Shown here: piece after piece, positions 22,080 to 32,667 of the stretch
Layout: the number at the start of each line of letters is the position of its first letter
How positions within the stretch are numbered: position 1 is the first letter of the stretch
DNA from: Cranoglanis bouderius
Lineage: Eukaryota; Chordata; Actinopteri; Siluriformes; Cranoglanididae
Reading direction: 5' to 3'
NCBI GenBank assembly: GCA_023630585.1
Contig: CM042546.1
Location: 9,242,810 to 9,306,809, forward strand
Length of the DNA stretch: 64,000 nt
The notes under the pieces: generated by a model
What the model was told of the DNA's origin: nothing
The model's database searches: none
Seen by the model: only the letters and a program-made list of their open reading frames with translations
Made by a program: the position numbers and the translations under genes

Positions 22080-23870
22080 TGGAAGCGGAAAGAAAGAAAG
22101 AAAAAGAAAGAAAGAAAACAGACAGACAGTTAGAAGTAGACAGATGGAGACAGAGCGACTGAATGAGACACGGACAGATAGAAGGAGATACAGGGAGATC
22201 GGAGGAGAGACAGACAGGAAGGGAGACCGACAGGTAGAGAGAGAGATAAGAGGAAAGCGACAGAATGAGAGACAGACAGATGGAGAGACTGAAACATAGA
22301 AAGGAGAGAGAGCAACAAAGACAGAAGGAGAGAAAGACAAGACAGGTGAGAGAGTGAATGAGAGACAGACAGAAGCAAAAACTTACCGATATAAGGAGTG
22401 ACAGATGGGAGACAAATAGACACAGTAGGAGAGAGACAGACAGGTGATACAGATAGGACGATACACAGATGGACAAACAGAAGGAGAGACAGACAGAAAG
22501 AGAGACAGGCACACAGAAGCAGAAGGAGAGACAGACAGGAGGATAGACACAGTATGAGATACGTACTGGCAGAAGGAGAGACCAACAAATAGATGAAGAG
22601 TCAGACAGACAGAAGGGGAGATGGACAGGTGGAGAGACAGAGAGAGCAAGACAGACATGGAAGGAGAGACAAATAGATAGCAAAGAGACAGACAGACAAA
22701 CAGATAGAAGGAGAGACAGATAGGAGGATAAACAGACAGAAGGTGAGACAGACATGAGGATAAAGACAGAAAGAGAGAGAGCATTGGAGGGGAGACAGAC
22801 AGACAGAAGAAGAGACAAATAGCTATCAGATGAGACAGACAGACAAGAGGAAGGATGGCACATTGGAGGAGAGACAGAGAGAGAGACAGAACATTGGAGG
22901 AGAGACAGAGAGAGAGACACAGAACATTGGAGGACAGAGAGAGAGAGACAGAACATTGGAGGAGAGACAGATAGCAGACGTGACACACAGACAGGAGAAA
23001 AGACAGAAAACTAGAGGAGAGACAGACAGAAAGAGAGACAGAACATTGGAGGAGAAACAGACATAAGGAGAGACAGACAGACAAGAGGAAGGATGGCACA
23101 TTGGAGGAGAGACAGAGAGAGAGACAGAACATTGGAGGAGAGACAGAGAGAGAGACAGAACATTGGAGGAGAGACAGAGAGAGAGAGACAGAACATTGGA
23201 GGAGAGACAGAGAGAGAGAGAGAGAGACAGAACATTGGAGGAGAGACAGAGAGAGAGAGAGACAGAACATTGGAGGAGAGACAGATAGCAGACGTGACAC
23301 ACAAACAGGAGAAAAGACGGAAAACTAGAGGAGAGACAGACAGACAAGAGGAAGGATGGCACATTGGAGGAGAGACAGAGAGAGAGACAGAACATTGGAG
23401 GAGAGACAGAGAGAGACACAGAACATTGGAGGAGAGACAGAGAGAGAGAGAGACAGAACATTGGAGGAGAGACAGATAGCAGACGTGACACACAAACAGG
23501 AGAAAAGACAGAAAACTAGAGGAGAGACAGACAGAAAGAGAGACAGAACATTGGAGGAGAGACAGACATAAGGAGAGACAGACAGGAGGATAGCGAGATA
23601 TAGACAGGAGAGATAGAGAGACACAAAGAGAGACAGAACATTGGAGGAGAGACAGACAGAGAGAAAGGAGAGAAACAGACAGGATGAAAGACAGATAGAC
23701 AGAAGGAGAGAAAAATAGATAGCAGAAGAGCAAACAGACAGACAGGAGGAGAGACGGACAGACAGAAGGAGAGAGACAGACAGGAGGAGAGACAGATAGA
23801 CAGAAGGAGAGAAAATAGATAGACAGAAGAGCAGACAGACAGACAGGAAGAGACACAGACAGAACAATTA
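22080..23870 (+). repeat. 1.8-kb GACAGA/GGAGAGACA minisatellite with higher-order blocks
   Basis: Purine-rich tandem repeats of GGAGAGACAGACAGA type. In the right two thirds they are organised into longer blocks: GAACATTGGAGGAGAGACAG units, a CAGATAGCAGACGTGACACA block near 22969, 23283 and 23473, and an AGAGGAAGGATGGCACATTG block near 22847, 23087 and 23347. The unit lacks stop codons in several frames. That explains minus-strand open frames of up to 305 codons rich in Ser, Leu, Cys and Val, none of which resembles a real protein. Confidence 0.93.
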
Positions 23871-24769
23871 TCAGTGTAGATTAGATGTGAAAACTACACT
23901 CCTTTATCACAGTCTATTGTTCGATTATTTTATTTATAAGTAGCATATTTTAATCGTTGTTTTAATCACTGGTGCTATGGTAACACTATCTTTGCGCTAA
24001 CCCCAGCGTATCTTTGCGTAGTCGTCTCATAAACCCTGCTGCTTTTTGGTTGTGTTTGAAGGGTCCAGGGCCTATCTGATTCGGGGTGTATCTGATTCAA
24101 GGCGTATCCCTGCCTCGCACTCAGTGTATCCCAAGATAGGTTCCGAGTCCACCACAACCCTAAACTGGACGTCTGGAGGACGTTTTTGGATTTGGGCGTG
24201 ACTGATGGCTCCCTGCAGGATGGCAGGATCACACTGTGTGGGAGATGAAAGAGGACAGATAAGATAATCGTGGACAGGAAGTGGAGGACACATTCAGCAC
24301 TCACCCATCCTGGTATGTCTGGTACGGTACACACATCTGGAATACCGATCCGATTCCAAACCATCCGATTCCTCAGGATTCTGTAAACAGAACGATGCCA
24401 CAGGATTATAAACTAGATGTTATTCATTCACAAATGATTCAGTCTTTTTGAAAGAGTCACCAAGCTGAACGAATCAGTATCGTTCACTACCACGCACTGA
24501 GTCATTTATGACCGAGATTCGCTCCTCTCGTGTTCAGTGGATCAGTGTTTGAATCAGTGAATCATTACGTACTGATGACCTGTTTGAGTCATGACTGAAA
24601 ACCTGTGTGCTATACCGGCTACCAGGCGAAATTAGCTAACGCTAGTGATGAACAGGTGGTGGTTGCCATGGTAACTTTACCTCATATTCTGTCTGCTGTT
24701 AAATTAGTGAGCAAATCAGGATGTAAACTGAAATTCTGATGCTGAAATCCCAGAAAGCAAGAAAGAAAA
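23871..24769. other. Unique sequence with a short dispersed-repeat fragment
   Basis: The piece at about 24100-24168 (GGCGTATCCCTGCCTCGCAC, then ATAGGTTCCGAGTCCACCAC) resembles the tail of a common fish interspersed repeat known to me from memory. The rest is complex and non-coding. A minus-strand open frame of 129 codons overlaps that fragment and is not supported as a gene. Confidence 0.45.
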
Positions 24770-25460
24770 GAAGTCAAGACAAATGAAATAAAATAAGAGA
24801 AGAAAAGAAAAAAATAGAAACGAAAATACTGAAGAGGGGGAAAAAAATACAAAAGAAAGAAAGAAAAAAAAAGGATATGGTAGAAAAAAGGAAAGACAGG
24901 AAAAGTAAACAAAAGAAAAAAAGGAAATAATAGTAAGAAAAATATCGAAAAGAAAAAATTAAAAAGACAAATGAGGAAAGAGGAAGAAAGATTTTTTTAA
25001 AAAAACAAGAGAGAAAGAAAGAAAGAAAACGGGCGAATGAAAATAAAGGAAAGAAGAACGGAAAATGGAAAACAACTGAAAAAAAAGACAAATGAGGAAA
25101 GAATGAAAGCAAGTAAGGATGTGGGTGAAAGGGGAAATACAGAAAAATTAAACAAATGAAAAAAGGAAATAATAAAAAAAATATTGAAAAGAAAAATAAT
25201 TAAAAAGAAGGACAAAATGAGAAAGAAAGAAAGAAAAAAGAAAGAAAGAAAACGGGTGAAATAAAATAAAGGAAAGAATAAAATAAAAGAACAAAATATA
25301 AATAAAAATGTTGAGAATAAAAACATTTGAAAAACAAAAGACAAACGAGGAAAGAAAGATAAATAAGTAAAGAAAGAAAGAAAGAAAGAAAGTGACAGAA
25401 ATTAAATAAAAGAAAAAAAGGAAAAAAATATATAGCATTAAGATGAAAGGAAGAAAGAAA
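24770..25460 (+). repeat. Purine tract, about 690 bp of GAAA-type sequence
   Basis: Almost every base on the plus strand is A or G, with GAAAGAAAGAAA and AAAGGAAATAA motifs. Several sub-blocks repeat at intervals near 230-260 bp, for example AAAAGGAAATAATA near 24919 and 25164, and AAACGGG near 25027 and 25250. Phe/Ser-rich minus-strand open frames are translations of the complementary pyrimidines. Such tracts can form triplex (H-DNA). Confidence 0.85.
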
Positions 25461-25503
25461 TAATGAATGTGGGAGGGGCTAAAATGAAGATTGCAAAATT
25501 AAA

Positions 25504-25655
25504 AAATAGGGCATGTGGGCGTGCAGCAATTTGCGTATTCACGTATATTTATAGATCCTGATATATTTAATGAGGGTTAACGTGTCGAGATGTTTTTAGG
25601 CCATTTTTAATCGTATGTTTATATTATTTTTGGCAGTTACATGTAGACATTTTGG
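25504..25655 (+). repeat. Unclassified interspersed repeat, copy 1
   Basis: Matches 26329-26548 block by block: GGACATGTGGGCGTG-like start, TATTTATAGATCCTGATATA, TTTAATGAGGGT, GAGATGTTTTTAGGCCAT and then TTTTTGGCAGTTACATGTAG. The two copies are in the same orientation about 825 bp apart. No open frame is present. Confidence 0.7.
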
Positions 25656-25813
25656 AAGAAGCAGTGGAAGCTGAAAGTGTGGAGCAGCTGCTGGTGAAAC
25701 CTGATATCCGAGAGAGAAAAACACAGAGTCAAAGTGCACGCAGAGACAATACACGTCTTCCACCTGGAGCAGCACACTGCCGGCCCGGAACCGGCTGAAA
25801 AGGCTTTCTTGTG

Positions 25814-25865
<52 letters not shown>

Positions 25866-26328
25866 GCCTGGAGGCACTACATCTGCTGAACATTCAGGAA
25901 ACTCAATCACTTAATGACTTGTGCCTCACAGAAGGTTGAAACTCGGGTCGGCCCATTCGGATGAATTACGCGGCTCGGCTGTGTCCTAATCCATTAAACG
26001 GGACTCGGGCTCTGCTCGACATCTGTCACGCAACCGGATCCAAATCTCTTCTCCTCCGGTTACTGCAGCCGGACCACTGAGCTTCTCCGCCCTGGCTTTT
26101 CACCTCCCCGCCTCCTCAGCTCCCATTTCACCCGATACGGACCCATCGATTCATATCTAGAAATTCTTCAGGCTCATGAGCGCTCCCCGAGAACAACGAC
26201 GAGAACAATACTACATCCTGAAAGACCACTGAAAATCAGAACTACGAGGTGGGGGGTATAGAGAAAAAAAACAAAATCGCTATACTGTATTTCAAGAACA
26301 AAGAATTACAAAAATGACCCAAAAAAAA
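25656..26328. other. Unique spacer with a TG array
   Basis: (TG)n at 25817-25864. The region 25920-26220 is complex and GC-richer, with no gene recognised. Confidence 0.4.
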
Positions 26329-26548
26329 ATGGACATGTGGGCGTGAACAAATTTGCATATTCATATATATTTATAGATCCTGGTATATTTAATGAGGGTA
26401 AATGGGTAGAGATGTTTTTAGGCCATTCTAAACATTTATTAATTAAAAAAAAAAAAAAAAAGTTAAACAATTTAATACATTTAAACATTTATTAATTAAA
26501 AAAGTTAAACAATTCTTATTATTTTTTGCAGTGACACGTAAACATTAA
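26329..26548 (+). repeat. Unclassified interspersed repeat, copy 2
   Basis: Second copy of the repeat at 25504-25655, with ACATGTGGGCGTGAACAAAT, TATTTATAGATCCTGGTATA, GAGATGTTTTTAGGCCATTC and TTTTTTGCAGTGACACGTAA. It contains an internal A-run (26443-26460) and a small local duplication of TTTAAACATTTATTAATTAA-type sequence (26430-26505), which lengthen it relative to copy 1. Confidence 0.7.
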
Positions 26549-26559
26549 ACATATATAAA

Positions 26560-26930
26560 AGCCACAATATGTGTTATGGGGAAAAAAATAATTGCAATAT
26601 ATTGAGGAAAAAAAATCATTTTATGAGAAAAAAGTCGCAATGTTTCGGGAATAAATTCGTAATATTTTATTTTTTCGAGAATCGCTATATTTCAAGAATA
26701 AAAAGTTCAGTAATATTACAAGAAAAAAGTTGCAATATTTTGAGAATCAAGTCGTAATATTATGAGGAAAAAATAAAAAAGCAATATTTTGAGAAAATTC
26801 ATTTACGTCACAATATTTCAAAAATAAATTCGTCGCAGTTTGTATTATAAAAAAAAAACAAAGTCACAATTTTTGAGAATAACGTTATAATAAAGTTGTA
26901 AAAATTTAATAAAGTTGTAATAAAATCCCT
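26560..26930 (+). repeat. Degenerate tandem repeat of AAGTCGCAATATTTTGAGAA type
   Basis: About 12-14 divergent copies of a 22-26-bp unit containing AAAGTCG(C/T)AATATT and GAGAA(T/A)AA. It is a fish-typical AT-rich minisatellite that begins immediately after repeat copy 2. No coding potential. Confidence 0.8.
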
Positions 26931-29058
26931 GATCGTTACATTCTTTCACACTCGTTACCTTGGCAACCGCACAACTGATACCAGATAAACAAAAGTCGTC
27001 GAAACTACGCCTAGATTTCACTAGCTAGCTAATTAAACGCTTTTGGTACAAGACGGTTTTGTTTTTTTCAAAAAATGTTTACCTTTATATCTAGTTTGTT
27101 TACTCTGGACATACTGGGGTAACAGAAACGCTAGCTGACTCCTTGTTAAGAGTTAGGAGTCTTAACTGTCTTTACACGTCCTTGTCAGATCCACCCGCTT
27201 TCACACTTTCCAGCTAAATACTTCATCTAAAGTTCATGCTAACACCGCTGGAAGCTAATGCGAATGAGATTAGCGCTTCACAGTGAACCGCTCCTGGCAG
27301 ATGATGTGGTTGACTCAGATTAAGATGAATGTGTCGGCGTTCGGAGCTAATTAAGGCCCGGAAGACCCCCCGAGCGAAAATAACACGTCAAACCTGAATC
27401 TCTCTCCGAGACGCTTCGGCTAAAACTTCATCTCCGAGCCCGAGACGCGGGCGAGAGGAACGCGAGAGGGCCGAGGGAAGCCGGATTCACACGGCTGCTC
27501 GCTTTAATTAAGCACTCGGAGAGAATTAAGGTCACCTCTGAAGACCAGGAGGTGACGAGATCCCTCTCTCTGTCTCGCTTTCCGACTGAAAGTGTGACTT
27601 AATGATCTGCCAAACGAGGCGTGGAGGAGTTTCGAGGGCTTAATTAGCGCTAATCCTGAGTATTTGTAGACTTGACACAAAGGGACGACTGAAGAAACGT
27701 GTTTTGTTGGAACTAGCGCCGGTGCTAGTCTCAGAGAAAGAAAAATGTAATGTTTTATATTTAAAACAATAAAATTCGCATACACTAAGTGTCCTCAAAG
27801 AGCAGCCACAGGACTCTTCCTATAGGACAGGTTATTATGGGAAAACAATGAAGCATGAAGCGGAGTTACTCTTACCACCCCGAAGATCATTTCATTTCCA
27901 CCGCGTGTCCTGAAAACGTTTCATTCCTCTTACACCGCAGCAAACTGCCAACAATTACGTTTTTATTTATTAAAAAACAACTTCTGCGTTTTATCCATTT
28001 ATAGTTACTTTTCATGACGTGCGTCCCCGCGTGGCGGAAAATTTACTCGCTGTTACTGGAGACTCGATCCCTAAACGTTAAAAACTTCACCATATCAACC
28101 ATAACGCACCTTTTTTTTAAAAATTCGTTTATGCAGAGACTCTGCTACACAAGTTAGCTAGTGCAGTAACCAAACGCCCCTTAAGATGGCGACGATGATC
28201 CTTGTCGAAAGTCAAGCGAAAGAAAAAATACTTTTCCCACAGGGCTCAATAAATCATAAAGCGTAAAGCATTTTCTAGGTGTCCTGGGATAAGTGGGCGG
28301 AGCTAGGAACAGTGCCGATCACTGACTGGTCGAAGCCAGTGGTGACGGACGCGTCCTGATTAACCTCTCTCGCTAGAGCAGCTTCTCTAAGGGACATTCG
28401 TGTAATGTAGCGACCACATAAAATCCACCATCTTAGGACCGAGTTAGACCAAGAGCCAAATCCCAAAATGGCTCCCTGTTCACTCAGCTTGCGCCCTACC
28501 CAGGGTACGACATAAAGATTCAGCCAAAAGGTGTTTTTTTTTTTGTCTTGTTTTTACTAACGATTCTAACGGCTGCTTTCAAACGTTTCCATAATCGCGC
28601 GAGAACTAAAAGTATTGGCACCCTCGTGTTTGGCCGTGGCGTCAACATCAGCAAACATCGGTTTCTCCTTGTCCGACACTGGTCTCCTCGATACGCACTT
28701 CCAAGTCATGAGGGGAAGTCGACTAGGCCGGTAAAAACAGGAAGGATCTGTTTCTGGGATTTAAATGATGTGATTAACACAATAACAGACAGAATCCGCA
28801 CGTGTTTTACGTTAAAAAAAAAAGAAGAAAAAAAAAGTTCCACCAAGACAGCCTCCTGCTAGCATGATTTCTGAAGAAAGAAAAAAAATGTGTGTAAAAG
28901 CCTGAAAGGTGAAAGATGTCTCCAAAGCCTCCAGATCTCCAGCAAAGCCTGAATCTGCCCTCCATCTCTGGTAGGGGTTTAAAAGCTACCTGCGGCTCGA
29001 ATCCCCGTCTCTGCAGGAAGGGGAATAATCCCGGCCGTGTTTACAGACACCGAGGACT

Positions 29059-29060
<2 letters not shown>
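26931..29060. other. Unique non-coding sequence, probable regulatory content
   Basis: No exon is supported. The section 27200-27680 is listed separately as a candidate regulatory element. A solitary AAAAGTATTGGCACCCTCGT at 28608-28627 resembles the terminus of Tc1-like elements such as the one at 44499. Open frames of 90-104 codons (27504-27785 minus, 28548-28862 plus) have no recognisable domains. Confidence 0.4.
27200..27680. promoter_or_regulatory. Candidate homeodomain-rich enhancer
   Basis: Within 350 bases there are three extended homeodomain cores: CTAATTAAGG (27348-27357), TTTAATTAAGC (27503-27513) and GCTTAATTAGCGCTAATCC (27639-27657), the last combining a TAATTA and a bicoid-type TAATCC site. 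An AP-1 type TGACTCA lies at 27311-27317. The block is free of simple repeats. Its role, if any, in sox4 regulation 31 kb away is inference. Confidence 0.3.

Positions 29061-29113
<53 letters not shown>
29061..29113. repeat. (CA)n microsatellite
   Basis: Uninterrupted CA dinucleotides of about 26 repeats. Confidence 0.95.
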
Positions 29114-29115
<2 letters not shown>

Positions 29116-30148
29116 GAACCATAAACGAGACGAGAGAGGAACGTCGAATAGAGAGGAATCGCCCATATCCCCCTCACGTAGGTTATTATAATGGTACGTC
29201 ATCTTTAGGTTAGGTTACTGAAAAAACGTCCAAGTCGTCTTTATTTTTACTGGTCGTTATTATATCTGCAGTTTTCCTAAAGTTGCTCTGCGATTAAACT
29301 GAATTAGTGTAACGTTTACGGTGTTTAAAGGAATTCATTTTACGTTATCTGGCATCAAGAGAAGATAAACTTCCTTAATATACAGAAAACACTTTCATCA
29401 GGCTCAACAAACCGAACGGTTTAAACCCCGGACGTAAGAAATACGTATCGAACAGAGTCTGTAATAATTCTTCCGCACTGCGCGATCACATAAGCGGCAT
29501 ACGTCTCGACCGGCTAAATAAAGAGCGTTAGCTTGCTAGCCGTGTATGACTCGCTGGGATCGACAAACACAGAGTTGGAAGTCATCATCAGCGACGAACG
29601 ACCAAGCGGCTAGCTGTGTAGCGCCATTTACGTCTCCTAGCAACAAACCCGAGAGCCCTAAACATTGTGCGCCTCCTCGGAACATCGTCCTGAACGCTCC
29701 TTTCAGGTTTCACGCGAATCCATGCAACCAATCACGAGTTAGAGATGTCCGAGTAAAAACAAGCTCCGCCCCACGGAAGCCTGATTGGCATGTGGCGGCC
29801 ATTTTGTTTACCAAGTTCAACATTTTCAATAATTATTGAGGATTTAGATCCCAGGGGTAATCTGACCGCAATTTTGTGGCCATGCACCAAAAATCCTCGG
29901 AACTACTTCGCAAAATTTCACGTATTATGCAAGTTCGCTTAAAATCGAAGTAGGCGGGGCTTCTTATTAGGTTCTTAAGATTTTTCGTTTATTTTGCACC
30001 GTGCGATCTCCCAGCTCGGGGAGAGAAAGACGTACGGAAATGTTTTAATCGAAAGCGAAAAGAACGGCGTGAGAGAACATCCTTCGAGACGTAACCGTGG
30101 CAACAACTGCATAACTATATACATCACTGATTAGAGAGTCATCAGGCC
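29114..30148. other. Unique non-coding sequence
   Basis: No gene is recognised. It contains CCAATCAC (29729-29736) and GTGGCGGCCATTTTG (29794-29808, a YY1-like core), giving a promoter-like flavour around 29600-29820. A 97-codon open frame there has no domain. Confidence 0.4.
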
Positions 30149-30409
30149 CCACACACACACACACACACACACACATAAAATCATACACGTGGAATCAGCA
30201 GTACCATACCACCCACTGAACCCAGACACACACACACACACACACACACACACAACCATATATAATATATACACACACACACACACACAAACATAAAATC
30301 ATATACGTGGAATCAGCAGTACCCACTGAACCCAGACACACACACACACACAACCATATATAATATATACACACACACACACACAGCAGTCACATACCAC
30401 CCACAATCA

Positions 30410-30481
<72 letters not shown>

Positions 30482-30599
30482 GAATGACATGGTGGTGAGC
30501 AGATTAGAAGCAGCTGGCTCTGGTTCAACACACACATTACTGAAGGCCTTTGACTCAGGGTTCATACTCAGACACTCTCTCTCTCTCTCTCTCACTCTT

Positions 30600-30655
<56 letters not shown>
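30149..30655. repeat. CA/CT repeat cluster with a ~120-bp tandem duplication
   Basis: Two copies of a block that reads CACGTGGAATCAGCAGTACC, then CCACTGAACCCAGACACACA, a CA run, and AACCATATATAATATATACA. They lie at about 30176-30292 and 30295-30385, the second being shorter. Compound (CT)n-(CA)n arrays follow at 30410-30479 and 30577-30652. Confidence 0.85.
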
Positions 30656-31568
30656 GCAATTTAGACCAATAACAGTTAACCAATAACAGACACATTGCTT
30701 CCATGGATGAAAGCAGCTGATGAGGAAGTTGTTTATTTTCCCACATCATCACGTCACCTTACAATTTTCTATTTATTAAAGAAAGAACGACACGACGTAT
30801 TATTATTATTTTTTTATCCATTTACAGTCACAGTTACTGGTGAAACAAGTTACTCTGCATCCGATTATACTCGGAATCGGAAAGAATCTGGAATGATGTC
30901 TTTTTTTTTTACCTCAGGAGGTTCAAGCTACAAGGTGAGAGGGGAAAACAAAACAACAACAAAACAAAACAACAAAAAAAACATGGATACCTCAGGGAAA
31001 GCAAGCGTGTGTTTTGTTAGCAACAAGCTAGCCAGCTAAGATTAGTGATCACGAGTTTACGACGTATTCGCGTTCTCAAATGTCATAGATTTGATCAGCT
31101 GATGCGTAAACACTGCTCTAAACTCACTGAAAGTTGCGAGGTGACATCGCGTTGACTGCGGACGGTCCGAGCGGCCATTTTGAATTTTTGACGCCGAGTG
31201 TCAGCGGTTTCTTTGGTTTCTTCGAGTCGGAAGTCGGAAATGCAGAGTTACGAGGTTCGGCTATAAAGCGATAGCCAGCCCCCCCCAACCCCCCAAACTC
31301 TCAAAGTTAATAAGACGGAAAAAACCTGGAAATGCAGTAAAATAAGGAAAATAATAAACCGGATTCACACTGTGTTAATGTAGACAAACACTTAAACAAC
31401 TCCATCCACTGTCCTGAATAATCACTGCCAAAGATGGATGCTTTAGTTGCAGGGACGAGGAGTAGGTGTGTGTGTGTGTGTGTGTTTAAAGCTGGCAACC
31501 AAAAAAAAAAAAAAAGAGGAATATGCGATAGACCACCCAGGTAGACGGAGACTGGATTATAGGCCCAA

Positions 31569-31613
<45 letters not shown>

Positions 31614-31730
31614 ACTCAGCTGTGCCTAATTAAAACCCTTTACCCCAAAATGGAGGACGCATTAACCGCTATACAGTCCGTACAGGATTTTTGGGGGTTG
31701 ATTGGGGGTGCTGGGGGGGATGCATGTATA

Positions 31731-31787
<57 letters not shown>

Positions 31788-32045
31788 GATTTCATATACA
31801 CACTATATATAAAATAGTTTTATTATTTAATATTTATATTAATTCATGATATAAACATACACCAAAAGGGTGTGTATTGCATTTATTATTCATTCACTGT
31901 GTTATCATTTTAGATTCAATGTTTAAAATTATAAAATTATAAATCAACATTATATAAACAGATCTCCTGCTTTGGGAAAGCTGTGATCGGGTGATGAGGT
32001 TCGATGTTTTCTCTGTAAGTACGCTGCAACACCTAGATAAACATC

Positions 32046-32094
<49 letters not shown>

Positions 32095-32321
32095 GAGTAT
32101 TTTTTTTACTGTAGTTATTTTGTGTTTATTTTCCCTCTCACTGGAAACTTAATGAACGGACTGTCACTGTGCAAGCGTTCCGTTTTTTCTTCTCTCTTTT
32201 ACACCCACGCTGAGTCTTTATCTCTCACTAACGCATTACCTCATCGTTTCCAACAGGAATCTGAACCACTCACTCAACACGGCTCTAATGACTAATCTCA
32301 AGCCCTACTTCCCTTACCGAC

Positions 32322-32376
<55 letters not shown>

Positions 32377-32582
32377 CCTTGAAACACGTCCTCTGGCTGG
32401 ACAATACCGAGACTCACTTCGAGTCTAGACTCTTGAACGGCAGCCAATAACAACACAGAGAGCCAAGATGGCTGAAACTGAGTGCTTACCTCAGCCACGA
32501 GGCGGACAGGATGCAGGTTTCGCTCTCTGGGGGGTCTGTACAAAGCGTTTGTCCCTATCTGACCTGAAATCTAATATATGTG

Positions 32583-32586
<4 letters not shown>
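30656..32586. other. Non-coding sequence with many microsatellites
   Basis: (TG)n at 31466-31484 and 31574-31612, (TG)n-(TA)n at 31733-31788, (CA)n at 32047-32089 and 32324-32375. Homopolymers occur at 30901-30911 and 31501-31515. A short C-run lies at 31280-31292. No gene is seen. Confidence 0.5.

Positions 32587-32663
<77 letters not shown>
32587..32663. repeat. (TA)n microsatellite, about 38 repeats
   Basis: A perfect alternating TA tract of 77 bp. Long TA arrays extrude cruciforms and are prone to breakage and length error. Confidence 0.95.

Positions 32664-32667
<4 letters not shown>

Noticed and set aside
22069..23867. Several minus-strand open frames of 128-305 codons rich in Leu, Ser, Val and Cys
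   Set aside because: They are direct translations of the GACAGA/GGAGAGACA tandem repeat. Peptide repeats follow the DNA unit exactly and no domain or start context exists.
23975..24364. 129-codon minus-strand open frame
   Set aside because: It overlaps a dispersed-repeat fragment (about 24100-24168) and shows no protein family signature.
24682..25438. Phe/Ser/Leu-rich minus-strand open frames resembling membrane proteins
   Set aside because: They come from the pyrimidine complement of the purine tract. The hydrophobicity is a codon artefact of TTT/TTC/TCT.
28994..29008. GGCTCGAATCCCCG, similar to a tRNA B-box
   Set aside because: No matching A-box, acceptor stem or cloverleaf can be folded around it.
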